Assembly (NCBI GenBank): GCA_027886185.1
Contig: WOAB01000142.1
Span: 2,976,001 to 3,040,000 of the forward strand
Source of the DNA: Rheum nobile
Taxonomy: Eukaryota > Streptophyta > Magnoliopsida > Caryophyllales > Polygonaceae
Reading direction: 5' to 3'
Length of the DNA: 64,000 nt
The notes under the pieces were generated by a model. It searched no databases and was not told the origin of the DNA. It saw only the letters and a program-made list of their open reading frames with translations. The first letter of the stretch is position 1. Every line of letters begins with the position of its first letter. This document shows, piece by piece, positions 32,542 through 44,089 of this stretch. Position numbers and translations under genes: made by a program.

Positions 32542-34989
32542 TGTGATACCCCGTATTTTTGTAAGGTTATATTGGGAATTATGGAATTTTCCCGGGTACC
32601 CGTTGTGTACATCGGATTTAATTCAGGTAGTTTGTGACATTCTGTAATGTGCTCTGTATCTGTAATATTTTTCTCAGTGAAATAATATACAGACAGCATG
32701 CCTTGGATTTTAAATGGTCGTTCGCGTACGATAATTTTTATCCCGGTTTATCGTCAAGCTCGTTCAAAGCTGAATGGGCGGGAAAAGGGAGAAACGGCGA
32801 CCGCCGTTCAGAAACGGCAACCGCCGTGGTTGGGCTCGAGAAGTCAGCGTGTCAGCTTATAGCTGGCCACGACAGGCCTAACGACGGCGACCGCCGCATT
32901 TACGGTGACCGCCGCGTGCCCGCCGCAGGCAAAATCACGGCGACCGCCGTGATTGTCCAGTGGGCATTGCCCGTCGGTCACCAGCGTCGTTCGAGGCGCG
33001 TCGTTGCATCGTTTGCCGTGTCTTAGGGTTTGCTGGGTACTCCTTTGGGTTTGCCTATATATAGAGGAGCTTGGGCATGGGTTTTGGGTCATCTACAACC
33101 CCGAATCGCTGCCAAAATTCTCCCTCAAAGTGAGTTGAGTTTCGTCGGTTTTCTTGTGCTCGCCGGAGGTGTTGTGGTGTGTTTCCAGAGTGCCTTTGTG
33201 AAGCTTTTGGTTAGCCTTGGAGGTTAGAAGCCAAAGCAAGTCGAAGGAGGCCAAACCGCTCGTGTTTTGGGGTGAGATTTCTCTCGTTCTGCGTCGTCTG
33301 AGTTCTTCACGGCGACCGCCGTGTTCTTCGCGGTGACCGCCGTGTTCTTCACGGCGACCGCCGTGATGAATATGGCGACCGCCGCCAAGAACGGCGACCT
33401 CCGCCAGTGCCCAGAATGCCTTCGTGGCTTTGGCTTGGTCGGTTGTCGTTGTGGCGTCTTTCCTTTCGTGTTCTTTCACCGTGTTTAGATTCGTATTGTT
33501 TATGTCGGATCTAACTTAGGGTTCCTTTTATGGGTCGACTCGAAGGTTGTTGTGCTGTCGGAACTATACCGTGTCGAGCCCGGAATCCAGTGACGTCTTT
33601 AGACTATTCTGCGGAGTAAGGCAAGTGGCGGTTCGCTCTTGCTCTTTCGTTCCATATTTACATTAATTATCAGTAGTTTATCTGAGTAATTAATTTGGAA
33701 TGAATATTCTGTTTGTCTGGAAACGGTTTTGATAAACTGTTTTGAAAATCATATAATAGGTTGTATATCTGTTAGAACAAAGCTATTATCTGTGATCGTC
33801 TTTCGGGCCTTTATGTGGATTTATCCTATAAATGTTGTGGTGTTGTAACTGTTTAGTTAGCATTGTTAAATAGGAACATTACTCGGACTCTGTCCAGTCG
33901 TTTCTTTATAATCTGGTATCGGGGTGGCTCGTCCCCATCTGGTACTATTCTAAGATCATGATCGGTCTCTTACACATGTGTGTAGAGACAGGACACTTAG
34001 CTGGTGTCACAAACCTTTCGGTGTACGTCACTCTCGACGAAACGTATACTAAGATGTGTCGTCCCATTGGTGGGGTACACATGTAAAAGTCTATAATGTG
34101 ATGTGTGTTTTTGAAACATAATCAGATAAGTGCTACCTTGACGCACATAATTAACGAACGCTCAGCGAGTAGGGCGGCTAGGTAATAGTGCCGCTAGGAA
34201 GACTCGTGTTGACTTGAATGTAGTACGTCTTCTTTTCGATCTGGATTCGCTGAAAGGCGGTGAGGTTGGTTGTTGACTGAAGCATCTCAGTCAGTTTTAA
34301 ATCATTGTTGTATGATTCTGTAATATTCCAGATTTGTCATACTTCCTTAAAGACTCATTTCCGTTAGAGTCTTCTTTCGAGTCGATTTCTGTGAAGATTC
34401 AGTCTTCCAGAATCTTCTCCTGTGCATACCTCTTGTTTATTCCAGTAGGAATATGATGGTTGACTACCGTTATCGGTTATTATCCGAGAAGCGATGAGTC
34501 TAACCTAATATGACTGCTTCGAACCAGTCTGCTTTATACCCTTGCTAGTCTATTCATTTAGACTAACCAACCAATATTTTCCCTTGCATGGTTGGTTGGT
34601 GTCATCCGTTCGATTCGGCACATCAGTTAAGAAGTAGCTCAGAAGATTAGAAGGACTATGGAGTCGGCGATGGTTTTTGAATGTTTTAATTATTTCTTTA
34701 ATCAGGTTATGATCCGTTGGATAATAACTCCGATTGTAATGTACTTTCTTAGTCTTCCGCTGTGTTTGGTTTAAACTATGTTTTGACCTATTCGGGATTG
34801 GGTTGTAATCCCGTAACTCTTGTTTCCTTGACGATGTTATGTTTTGGAATTTAATGCTTGATCTTTGTGTATCAATCGCATTTCATAAATTGTATTTATA
34901 TGTTAAAGCCTTGGGTGATCTCGGTAAGGAACACTGGGGTCACTGACGGTAATACCTTTCCAAAAGGGTTAAGTTTTGGGGGTGTTACA
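32542..34989 (+). repeat. 3' LTR of the gypsy element
   Basis: 2448 bp, highly similar to the 5' LTR but 56 bp longer. Much of the difference lies in an expanded CGGCGACCGCCGTGTTCTTC block (33309-33400). The polypurine tract GGGGGAGGAGA precedes it (32531-32541). Confidence 0.95.
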
Positions 34990-34992
34990 CAG

Positions 34993-36119
34993 TGTAGGAT
35001 CGTGATTGTTAGATAATAACTTAAGGAACTCAGAATATGGATTCTAAGTTCCCTTCGTAGTGGAAATAAACAATCAAACAAATGACAAGTTCCTTATAGT
35101 GGAAACCTTTTATTGCCAACTAGCAATCCAGGATAAAAACCACTACCTTTCTTTCAAAAGGATTTCAAGGTCTACTTCTTGATTTCTTATCTCTTTTGGT
35201 TACAGTTTATCCTATGAATAAACACACAGTTTCTTTGCCTTACACACAGTTAGGCAATCCTAGATAACTTAACACAATCAATAATTAATCCAAGAAACAG
35301 ACCTTCGCACCTAGGAACTATCACTTACAGTCACAGGAACTTAGCACTCAACTCTTCTATTCCTTGACTGGTTCCTCTTGATCTCGGTTTGCTTTGATGA
35401 TCTTGTTTGAAGGTTCACACTGGATATTTGCTAATGTGTGTGAGTCGTATTTCAGTGCTTGAAGATAACTCTTGAGTTAGTCTTCCTTTTATAGAGGATT
35501 CCTCACAGCTTAATCTTCTCTGGATTCCCACGGATTGAGCTTGCCCTAGGATAAGTGGTTCTCCTTGGTCCACGTTGTTCTTGGCATGTGCAAACAACCT
35601 AGGCAGCTCAGAATCCTTCTAGGTTAGTCAACCTCTTCAGCCAAGTCATTCTCCAGCTTCCTTTGTCCGAGGTTCGACACTCTGGGCGCTTGGGAACTGA
35701 TTTCTGGACAGCGACAGGTTCCATGTCCTGTCGCTTTCACCTTTCTTTGTCCGAGGTTCGGCGTTCTAGGTGTCTTGGAGTCTTGCTCTTGGATGGTGGC
35801 AGGCTTTTGGAAGCTTCTCTCAAGTCGTTTTCACCTCCTTTTGTCCGAGGTTTGGTGTTCCCAGATTTCTCGGGAATCGCAACCTCGCATGCTACGTTTC
35901 TGGGCACACCTGGGTTCCTCTGGGTTTCTTCCTTTGTCTTGTTCCTTTGGTTCTCTTGTCCTGTTTGGCTTTCTTGCCTTCGGTATATTCATGTGGTTCC
36001 TTAAAGCACATCTTTGAGATAAAACATTAGTATCATAATATTTGTCATCTTCAAAAGTAGAGAAACTGAGGAAAGGAACTCTCAGGGGAACTGAAGTTCC
36101 AGAGTTCCGTTTCCTAACA
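34993..36119 (-). repeat. 3' LTR of the Sirevirus-like element
   Basis: On the plus strand it starts TGTAGGATCGTGATTG and ends TTTCCTAACA. It is nearly identical to 42963-44089 over 1127 bp with no net length change. Frames within it are not genes. Confidence 0.95.
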
Positions 36120-37657
36120 ATTTCCCCCTTTTTGATGATGACAAATACAAGGAACCTGACAACATAATAGGACTTTGAATTTCATGAGACCAGTTGAATT
36201 TAAGGGATTTACAACGTTATAAAATAATGAGAGAACATTCAATGGTTGCAAATTCCCACTAAGCAGATGAACTAAGTTATTCAAGTTTCCCTTTAGAAGT
36301 AGAATGAGTTCAGAGTTCCTATAAGTCCAGTAGTTCCAATAATTCAAGGTTCCTATCCATTCTTCCCCCTTTTGACATCATCGAAAAGATCAAGTTACTT
36401 ATCAAGTATAGGATATCAATGTGAAATAAACAATTTGCGTTAAACCCATGACAGTGACCATAATAGAAACTTAAGGCAAAGACAAATGATGCATTAGAAA
36501 CATTACCATAAGAGTTCATTAATCATTAAAGTCAAGAACATTGCCCAAAGATGCATAGTGGAAAGAGAAACAAAAGAGCACAACCAACTTGACATTAGAC
36601 AAAATAAGGATAGAAGAGGGGAGTAGGACCCTAAGGAACTACTAGCACACGGTGATGTTATAGCACTGGGAACTAGGAGAGACGTTCCTATGGCAACGTA
36701 GTGGCCTCCTCTTCAGTTTCCTTCTTTTATATAGTTCCTTCATCTTGGCCTATTGTCATCTTATCGGCCTGATTACCTCCAATTGAGCAAGGTTAAGATT
36801 GAGGTTTTTCTTGGCCATTTGAGGAGCTTTGTGTTTTGAGAGAGACAGGTGAACATGAGATTGAGAGAAGGCGTGAGAGAACAGAGTGCTCGGCTCAATC
36901 AAACAGGAAACCTTAAATAACCCTTGAGCAATTTTGGAGCCGTTGAGAATCAAGTCATTGGAGATATTTCTGGGAACTCTGAAGAGTTGAAACGGCTAAT
37001 TTTCTTGAAGCTTTTGTGCCTTTGCAACGGTCACAAATTCAAAGATTAGATGTTCAAAAATGGCAATTGTTCAAGGCTGAGAGGACGTCTCTGACGCTAT
37101 GAGATTTGCCATAAATACTGTCTTGGAAGGAGCAATTCTCTTACTAGCCGTTTAAGGGGTATCCCATCCTAGTTCCTTTCTGGTGATATTTTCAGTGTGT
37201 TAGAGGGATATATGGGAACCTTTGATGTGGGTTTTAAAACATAGGACCAGAAAGTACGTTCCCATTAAATAAATCGGGAAAGGCCATTTATCGCATCACA
37301 CACTAATTCCCAGAGAGGGTAAAGACGAGGATCATAGGGAAATAGATTGTGTAATGAGGCAAGGGAGGGTCATAGTACACAATCATCATTTCGGCTTGTA
37401 TTGTTGGGTTAGAATATGATCAGATTGTGACTTTTGGGCCAACAAAGAAGCTTGAACAAAGACAGAGTTGAAAGAATAATGAAGACCAAAAGATACGAAC
37501 TAGAAAAATTTATCTAAGCCTTTTTAAGAAACCATTATGGAAAAGAGGGTTTGAAGAAAAAGATATAACATAAAGAGATCAAGACTCAACAAGTTAAAAA
37601 AATCTGAAACTAGTCAATCAGGGGAACTGGAAAGAAGCCTTTAAACTAAGGTCACTA
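36120..37657 (-). other. non-coding region between pol and 3' LTR, with repeated polypurine-tract motifs
   Basis: No coding sequence is supported. On the minus strand, a polypurine motif with CATCATCAAAAAGGGGGAAA abuts the LTR (36120-36140), and a second one with GATGTCAAAAGGGGGAAGAA is near 36362-36382. Such multiple tracts are a known Sirevirus hallmark. No envelope-like frame is visible. Confidence 0.8.
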
Positions 37658-40600
37658 CTAAGTTATAGGAATCATTCCCAGTTCCAATCTAAGGTTCTCG
37701 AAGGGAACTCTATTCAAGGCTTTGGTGAATATATCTGCAACCTGATCTTCAGTTCTACAAAATTTCATAATGATGTTTCCTTTCTCAACATGATCTCTAA
37801 GAAAATGATGTCTTCTATCTATATGCTTGGTCCTAGTGTGATGCACAGGATTCTTTGAAATGTTTATAGCACTGGTGTTATCACAAAGAATAGTGAGAGG
37901 ACCATAAGACATACCAAAATCCGCGAGTTGTTGCTTTAGCCAGAGAAGTTGGGAACAGCAGGAGGCAGTTGCAATATACTCGGATTCTGTGGTGGAGAGG
38001 GAGACTGAGACTTGTTTCTTTGATCCCCATGACACAAGGCAAGGGCCTAGGAACTGTGCCATTCCAGAAGTGCTCTTCCTATCCACCAAGTATCCAGCAT
38101 AATCAGCATCAGTGAAACCCATTAGCTCAAAGGGACACTCTTTGGGGTACCAAATGCAGAGAGAGTCAGTTCCCTTGAGATATCGAAGTATTCTCTTCAC
38201 AGCAGCCAAGTGGGTTTCTCTTGGACAAGATTGGAACCTAGCACACAAGCCAACAGCAAAAATAATGTCTGGTCGACTAGCGGTTAGGTACATGAGTGAG
38301 CCTATCATACCTCTATAGAGCTTCTCCTCCACTAGAGGACTTGAGTGGTCCTTGTCCAAATGAGTAATGGTGGAGATGGGAGTGGAGAGAGGCTTGCATG
38401 AATCCATTTTGAACTTCTTCAGTAGTTCCCTGACATACTTCTGTTGGTGAATTTGTATGCCATCTTTCTTTTGAGTGATTTGTAATCCGAGGAAGAAAGT
38501 GAGTTCCCCTATTAGGCTCATTTCAAATTCACTGCTCATCAAGTCTTTGAACTTATGTACAAGGCACAGGTTAGTGGAATCAAAAATAATATCATCTACA
38601 TAAATTTGAACCACTAAGATGTTACCTTTTTCTTCTAGGATGAAGAGAGTTTTGTCAATAACTCCACGCCTATAGCCATTTGAGAGTAGGAACTGGGCAA
38701 GACGATCATACCAAGCTCTAGGAGCTTGCTTGAGGCCATAGAGTGCCTTGTTTAGAAAGTAGACATGATCTGGATGATCGTCGTCTTCAAAACCAGGTGA
38801 TTGCTTGACATAGACTTCTTCTTGAAGAATTCCATTGAGGAAGGCCGTCTTTACATCCATTTGGAACAACTTGAACCCTTTGAGAGATGCGAAGGCAATC
38901 AACAATCTTATTGCTTCGATCCTTGCCACTGGAGCATAAGTTTCATCATAGTCGATGCCTTCTTGTTGATTGTATCCTTGAGCAACGAGTCTAGCTTTGT
39001 TCCTTATCACAGCTCTTGTATCATCTAGCTTGTTTCTGAAAACCCATCTAGTTCCTATGATGTGTTTATCCTTGGGGCGGGGAACTAGATGTCATACTTT
39101 GTTTCTTTCAAACTGATGAAGTTCTTCTTGCATAGCTTGGATCCAGTCCGCATCCTTCAGTGCCTCACCTATGTTCTTTGGTTCCACAATAGATAGAAAG
39201 GCATTGAAGGCAAAGAAGGTTAGATGTTCAAACCTGACTGGAGGCTTGATGACTCTTCTTTCTCTGTTAGGAGCTAGAGCATTTGATGTGGAGACATTCT
39301 GAGTTGAGCATTCAGCTTCCTGGTTGGGATCACTTTCTCCATTGAAGATCATGTGGGAAGATGAATCATTGAAGTCTCCACAGATGTTGTCGTCATGCTC
39401 CTGGTTCCCAGAGATGGATTGTTGTTCATTATCCATGGGAACTGGTGGAGGAGCCATTGGAGGGTTCCGAGCAGCAGGACAGGAACTGGGTGTAGTGACA
39501 TCTTCATCTGGATCTTCTTGATATGACTTGGGAAACGGGTCTTCAAAGGAATTGGTGGTGTGCTGCACAATCTTTCCAAGTGATTTTTCATTAAAAATAA
39601 CATAAACACTTTCTTCTACCTTTTTAGTCCTTTTGTTGAAGACTTTGTACGCCTTGTTACCCGAGGCGTATCCAATGAAGATTCCTTCATCACTTCTTGG
39701 GTCGAATTTGCCAAGATTGTCCTTCCCATTGTTGTGCACAAAGCACTTGCATCCGAACACCCTCAGATGTGAGATGTTGGGAACTCTTCCTCTTAGGAGC
39801 TCATAGGGTGTCTTTTCTGTGATTGGGCGAAGCATGGCTCGATTGATGATATAGCAGGCTGTGTTGATCGCCTCAGCCCAAAATGATTGAGAGAGTCCAC
39901 TTGAGATCAGCATAGTCTGGGCCATGTCTTCCAAAGTTTTGTTCTTCCTCTCCACTACTCCATTCTGTTGAGGAGTGTATGGTGCAGAGAAATTGTGATC
40001 AATTCCATGCTCACTGCAAAAGGTTAGAAATTCTCCATTTTCGAATTCGGTACCATGGTCAGACCGAATAGCATTGAGTGAACAATCAATAGATTTTTCT
40101 AACAAGGGAACCAGATCTTTAAAGCGGTCAATAACTTCACTCTTAGATTTAATAAAGATGGTCCAAGTAAAGCGAGAGAAGTCATCGACAAGAACAAAGA
40201 TATACCTGTTCCCTCCTAGGCTCTGAACTCTCATGGGTCCACACAGATCCATGTGGATGAGTTCAAGAGGCCTTGAGGTGCTTACCATATTTTTGGACTT
40301 GAAGGAACTACGAGCTTGTTCCCCTTTTACACAGTCAGAGCACAATTCCTTAGATGTGCCACTTAGCTTTGGCAGCCCTCTGACTAGCTCCTTTGAGTGT
40401 AGCTTTTGAATCAGCTTGGTGCTAGCATGACCGAGGCGTTAATGCCACAAATCATCTTGGTCATTCACAGTTGAGAGACAAAGTTTCTCCTTGGGAACAA
40501 AGGATGGATCAATTATGTAGACATTGTTGAATCTTTTCCCTTTTAGGATGATTTGTCCCGAGGAGTCAAGGACTGAACATTCGTTTGATCTGAATCTAAC

Positions 40601-42912
40601 TTCATTGTCTCCTTGATCACACAGTTGTGACACACTTATTAGATCAAAACCAAGATTATCAACAAGGTGAACTTTGTTTACCTGAATGTGGTCGTTGAGT
40701 TTCATAGTTCATATTCCACAGATTTTCCCTTTGCTTTTGTCTCCAAAGGATATGTTCCCTCCTTGGAGAGGTTGAAGAGAGGTCATTTGATTTCTTCTTC
40801 CAGTCATATGGCATGAGCAACCACTGTCGATGTACCATAGTTGAGGTTGCCTCTCATCTTTCTGCACATAAGGGAACTAAGATTTCTGAACCCAGCGAAG
40901 CTTGGCTTTACTGGGGGGATTAGCATTGCGAGTCTGTGAATAACCAGGGAACTGATTCCTTTCATGGTAATGAGTACTTTTCTCCTTTTCAAAGTTCCTT
41001 TTCTTAGCACAATCAGTGTTGTAATGACCATTCTTACCACAATAGGTACACAAACGATTGTAAACAACATGTCCATATTTTCATTTTCCTGGCCTAAAAG
41101 GTTTTTCAGTTTTTCTTTTGTTAAAATCAACATTGTTTCTAACCTTGTTATGGGCCATGTCAATATATCTTTTATGAGCAAAGGAATTGGTGAACCATTC
41201 ATTTTCAGGAACCATCTTTTCTTTTCCCTTAGGTTCCTTCTTAGGACTTTGAGAACTTTCATTTAGACGTTTGGCAACCTCAGCCTTGTTCTCAAGAACC
41301 ATGATCTTTTCTGATAGGAATTGATTCCTATCACGAGAAGTGGCAAGAGCAGTACTGAGGTTCTCATTCATCTCAACAAGTTCTCGTCTAGCCTTTTCAT
41401 TTTCAGCATCATTGTTCCCTTTGTTATTGACATATCCTATTCCATGACGTTGTCTCACAAAAACAGTTTGATTTATCGTTTTTTCATTAATAGAATCAGT
41501 GAGAATGTCCAATCTATCAATTATGGATTGAAGCATGTCATTTCTAGGTAAGTTAGCATGCAAGGGAACTTTGACAGAATCTATGCTAGTTTCATCACAA
41601 GATTTGCAAGTTTTAAGGTGACTAGCATGCACATTCCTAATATCAATGAGTTTGGAGTGAGTTTCAGCTAGGTCTTTCTCAGTTTCATCAAGTTTCTTAC
41701 TCCAAACAGAATTCTCAACAGTCAAGCAAGCAATTTCATCTTCACAATCATCAAGTTTCTGTTGAAGGGAACTGGTTTCCTTTCCTAGTTTCTTTATGAT
41801 CTTAAGAAGTTGTTTCTTATCACAGTCAACTAGGGATTTTAAGAGATCATCAGAAGTTACCTCAAGGTCTTCTGAGTCGCTTGAGTCTCCTTTTGCCATG
41901 AGACATCTCCCTCCAGAGAAGCCACTCAGATCCAGTTCCTCATCTGAGTCTTCTCCCCATGATGCTATGAGAGCCTTCTTTCTTTGAGGTCTTTCCTCTT
42001 CCTTGGACTCTTCTTTGTTGAGACAGTTCTTAGCATAGTGTCCCTTCTCCTTGTACTCATAACAGGAGACTTCCTTGAGATCTCTTTTTGGTCCATTGTG
42101 AGAGGAACTGCCCTTTTGGAACCTTCCCTTCACAAAGAATTTTTGATATTCTTTGAGAAGAGGGCTGTTAGCTCATCCTCTTCTTCTTCCAGGTCTGAGT
42201 TCTCTTGCTCCATCTCGAGCCTGGAGAAGGCTTTGGAGATTTTAAGGGCGATTCCTTTCTCCAGTTTCTTGTCGGCATTGGCCTTGGTGTGCTCTCCTTC
42301 TTCAACCTCCAGTTTCCCTATGACTTGGGTCAAGGGAAGGGATTGGATGCCTGGAGTGTTCTTCATGATTCCCTTGAGAAGGGTGAACTTGGAGTTGAGT
42401 CCATTGATGACCACTAAGGACTTGGAAACTTCATCCAGATCGACTCCCGCCGCTGTCAACTTTCCAATCAATCTGTTGAAGCGGGAGTAGTACTCTGAGA
42501 TGGTCTCAGTTTCCATTATTTTGAAGGTGTGGTATTCTCCTTCCAAAGCAAACTTTCTGCTTTGCTTTAGTTCCTCACTTCCTTCATGCATCTCCTTGAG
42601 AGCTTTCCACATTTCCTTGGCCGTCTTGATGCCTATGACCTTGTCCATGTCCTCTCTGTCCAATCCATTGAGGATGAACTGCCTGGCCTTGGCATTCTTC
42701 TCCATGATAACATAGTGTTCTGGTTTCCAATCTTCTTCCTTCATGGTGAGGTCGACATAGCCATATCCATTTTCGACTATCCTCCAGCATTGGTAGTCGT
42801 TGGTCTTGATGTGGCTTTCCATGCACTTTTCCCACCATGTTTCTTCTCCTTTCTTTCGAAGATGTGGCTTGTTGGTGGAGATTTCGAGCTCAAACTTGCT
42901 TGGTTGAGACAT
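37658..42912 (-). pseudogene. Sirevirus-like gag-pol polyprotein with one frameshift and several stops
   Basis: From ATG 42912 (MSQPSKFELEISTNKPHLRK) gag includes a DUF4219/UBN2-like region. The frame shifts by one near 42133, then continues: the knuckle CYEYKEKGHYAKNC (with tyrosine in place of the second cysteine), a coiled-coil, a second knuckle CTYCGKNGHYNTDC, the protease WYIDSGCSCHMTG (about 40795-40840), an integrase with LIHMDLCGPMRV and YTPQQNGVVERK, and RT with MDVKTAFLNG, YGLKQAPRAWY and YVDDIIF. RNase H ends near 37658. In-frame stops include 41081-41083, 40439-40441 and 39092-39094, plus others around 40700-40880. The YVDD core is intact. Confidence 0.9.
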
Positions 42913-42945
42913 GATCTGCAAACTTATCAAAGATCTAGAGCTTTT

Positions 42946-42960
42946 CCTGCTCTGATACCA
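42946..42960 (-). other. primer binding site (initiator Met tRNA)
   Basis: Minus strand TGGTATCAGAGCAGG, separated from the 5' LTR by AT, the same arrangement as in the related element at 49250. Confidence 0.9.
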
Positions 42961-42962
42961 AT

Positions 42963-44089
42963 TATAGGATCGTGATTGTTAGATAATAACTTAAGGAACT
43001 CAGAATATGGATTCTAAGTTCCCTTCGCAGCGGAAATAAACAATCAAACAAATGACAAGTTCCTTATAGTGGAAACCTTTTATTGCCAACTAGCAATCCA
43101 GGATAAAAACCACTACCTTTCTTTCGAAAGGATTTCAAGGTCTACTTCTTGATTTCTTATCTCTTTTGGTTACAGCTTATCCTAGGAACAAACACACAAT
43201 TTCTTTGCCTTACACACAGTTAGGCAATCCTAGATAACTTAACACAATCAATAATTAATCCAAGAAACAGACCTTCGCACCTAGGAACTATCACTTACAG
43301 TCACAGGAACTTAGCACTCAGCTCTTCTATTCCTTGACTGGTTCCTCTTGATCTCGGTTTGTTTTGATGATCTTGTTTGAAGGTTCACACTGGATATTTG
43401 CTAATGTGTGTGAGTCGTATTTCAGTGCTTGAAGATAACTCTTGAGTTAGTCTTCCTTTTATAGAGGATTCCTCGCAGCTTAATCTTCTCTGGGTTCCCA
43501 CGGATTGAGCTTGCCCTAGGATAAGTGGTTCTCCTTGGTCCACGTTGTTCTTGGCATGTGCAAACAACCTAGGCAACTCAGAATCCTTCTAGGTTAGTCA
43601 ACCTCTTCAGCCAAGTCCTTCTCCAGCTTCCTTTGTCCGAGGTTCGACACTCTGGGCGCTTGGGAACTGATTTCTGGACAACGACAGGTTCCATGTCATG
43701 TCGCTTTCACCTTTCTCTGTCCGAGGTTCGGCGTTCTAGGTGTCTTGGAGTCTTGCTCTTGGATGGTGGCAGGCTTTTGGAAGCTTCTCTCAAGTCGCTT
43801 TCACCTCCTTTTGTCCGAGGTTTGGTGTTCCCATATTTCTCGGGAATCGCAACCTCGCATGCTACGTTTCTGGGCACACCTGGGTTCCTCTGGGTTTCTT
43901 CCTTTGTCTTGTTCCTTTGGTTCTCTTGTCCTGTTTGGCTTTCTTGCCTTCGGTATATTCCTGTGGTTTCTTAAAGCACATCTTTGAGATAAAATATTAG
44001 TATCATAATATTTGTCATCTTCAAAAGTAGAGAAACTGAGGAAAGGAACTCTCAGGGGAACTGAAGTTCCAGAGTTCCGTTTCCTAACA
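42963..44089 (-). repeat. 5' LTR of the Sirevirus-like element
   Basis: 1127 bp. The expected terminal TG (plus strand TGTAGG) is TATAGG here, a single transition compared with the other LTR. It ends CCTAACA before the TSD AACAG. Confidence 0.95.

Larger units (their letters stand above)
24081..34989 (+). mobile_element. Ty3/gypsy retrotransposon, Tekay-like chromovirus (TSD CAGTG)
   Basis: LTRs at 24081-26472 and 32542-34989 enclose an extra acidic frame, gag with two zinc knuckles, protease, reverse transcriptase, RNase H, integrase and a chromodomain-like C-terminus. Protease-RT-RH-integrase is the gypsy order. TSD CAGTG lies at 24076-24080 and 34990-34994. The right TSD overlaps the first two bases of the neighbouring Sirevirus-like LTR, so this insertion is the youngest in the nest. 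It has four in-frame stops in gag-pol, so this copy cannot make a full polyprotein without readthrough. Confidence 0.95.
34993..44089 (-). mobile_element. Sirevirus-like Ty1/copia retrotransposon (TSD AACAG)
   Basis: Two 1127-bp LTRs (34993-36119 and 42963-44089) enclose a minus-strand copia polyprotein. TSD AACAG is at 24074-24078 (left, now separated by the gypsy element) and 44090-44094 (right). Evidence for Sirevirus type: integrase and RT resemble SIRE1-type proteins, gag has a long coiled-coil extension, a 1.5-kb non-coding stretch separates pol from the 3' LTR, and AAAAGGGGGAA polypurine motifs with ATGATG nearby are repeated in it. Confidence 0.9.

Noticed and set aside
35663..36030. 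Overlapping plus-strand frames, repeated at 43633-44000
   Set aside because: They lie within the two LTRs of the Sirevirus-like element and have no domain content.
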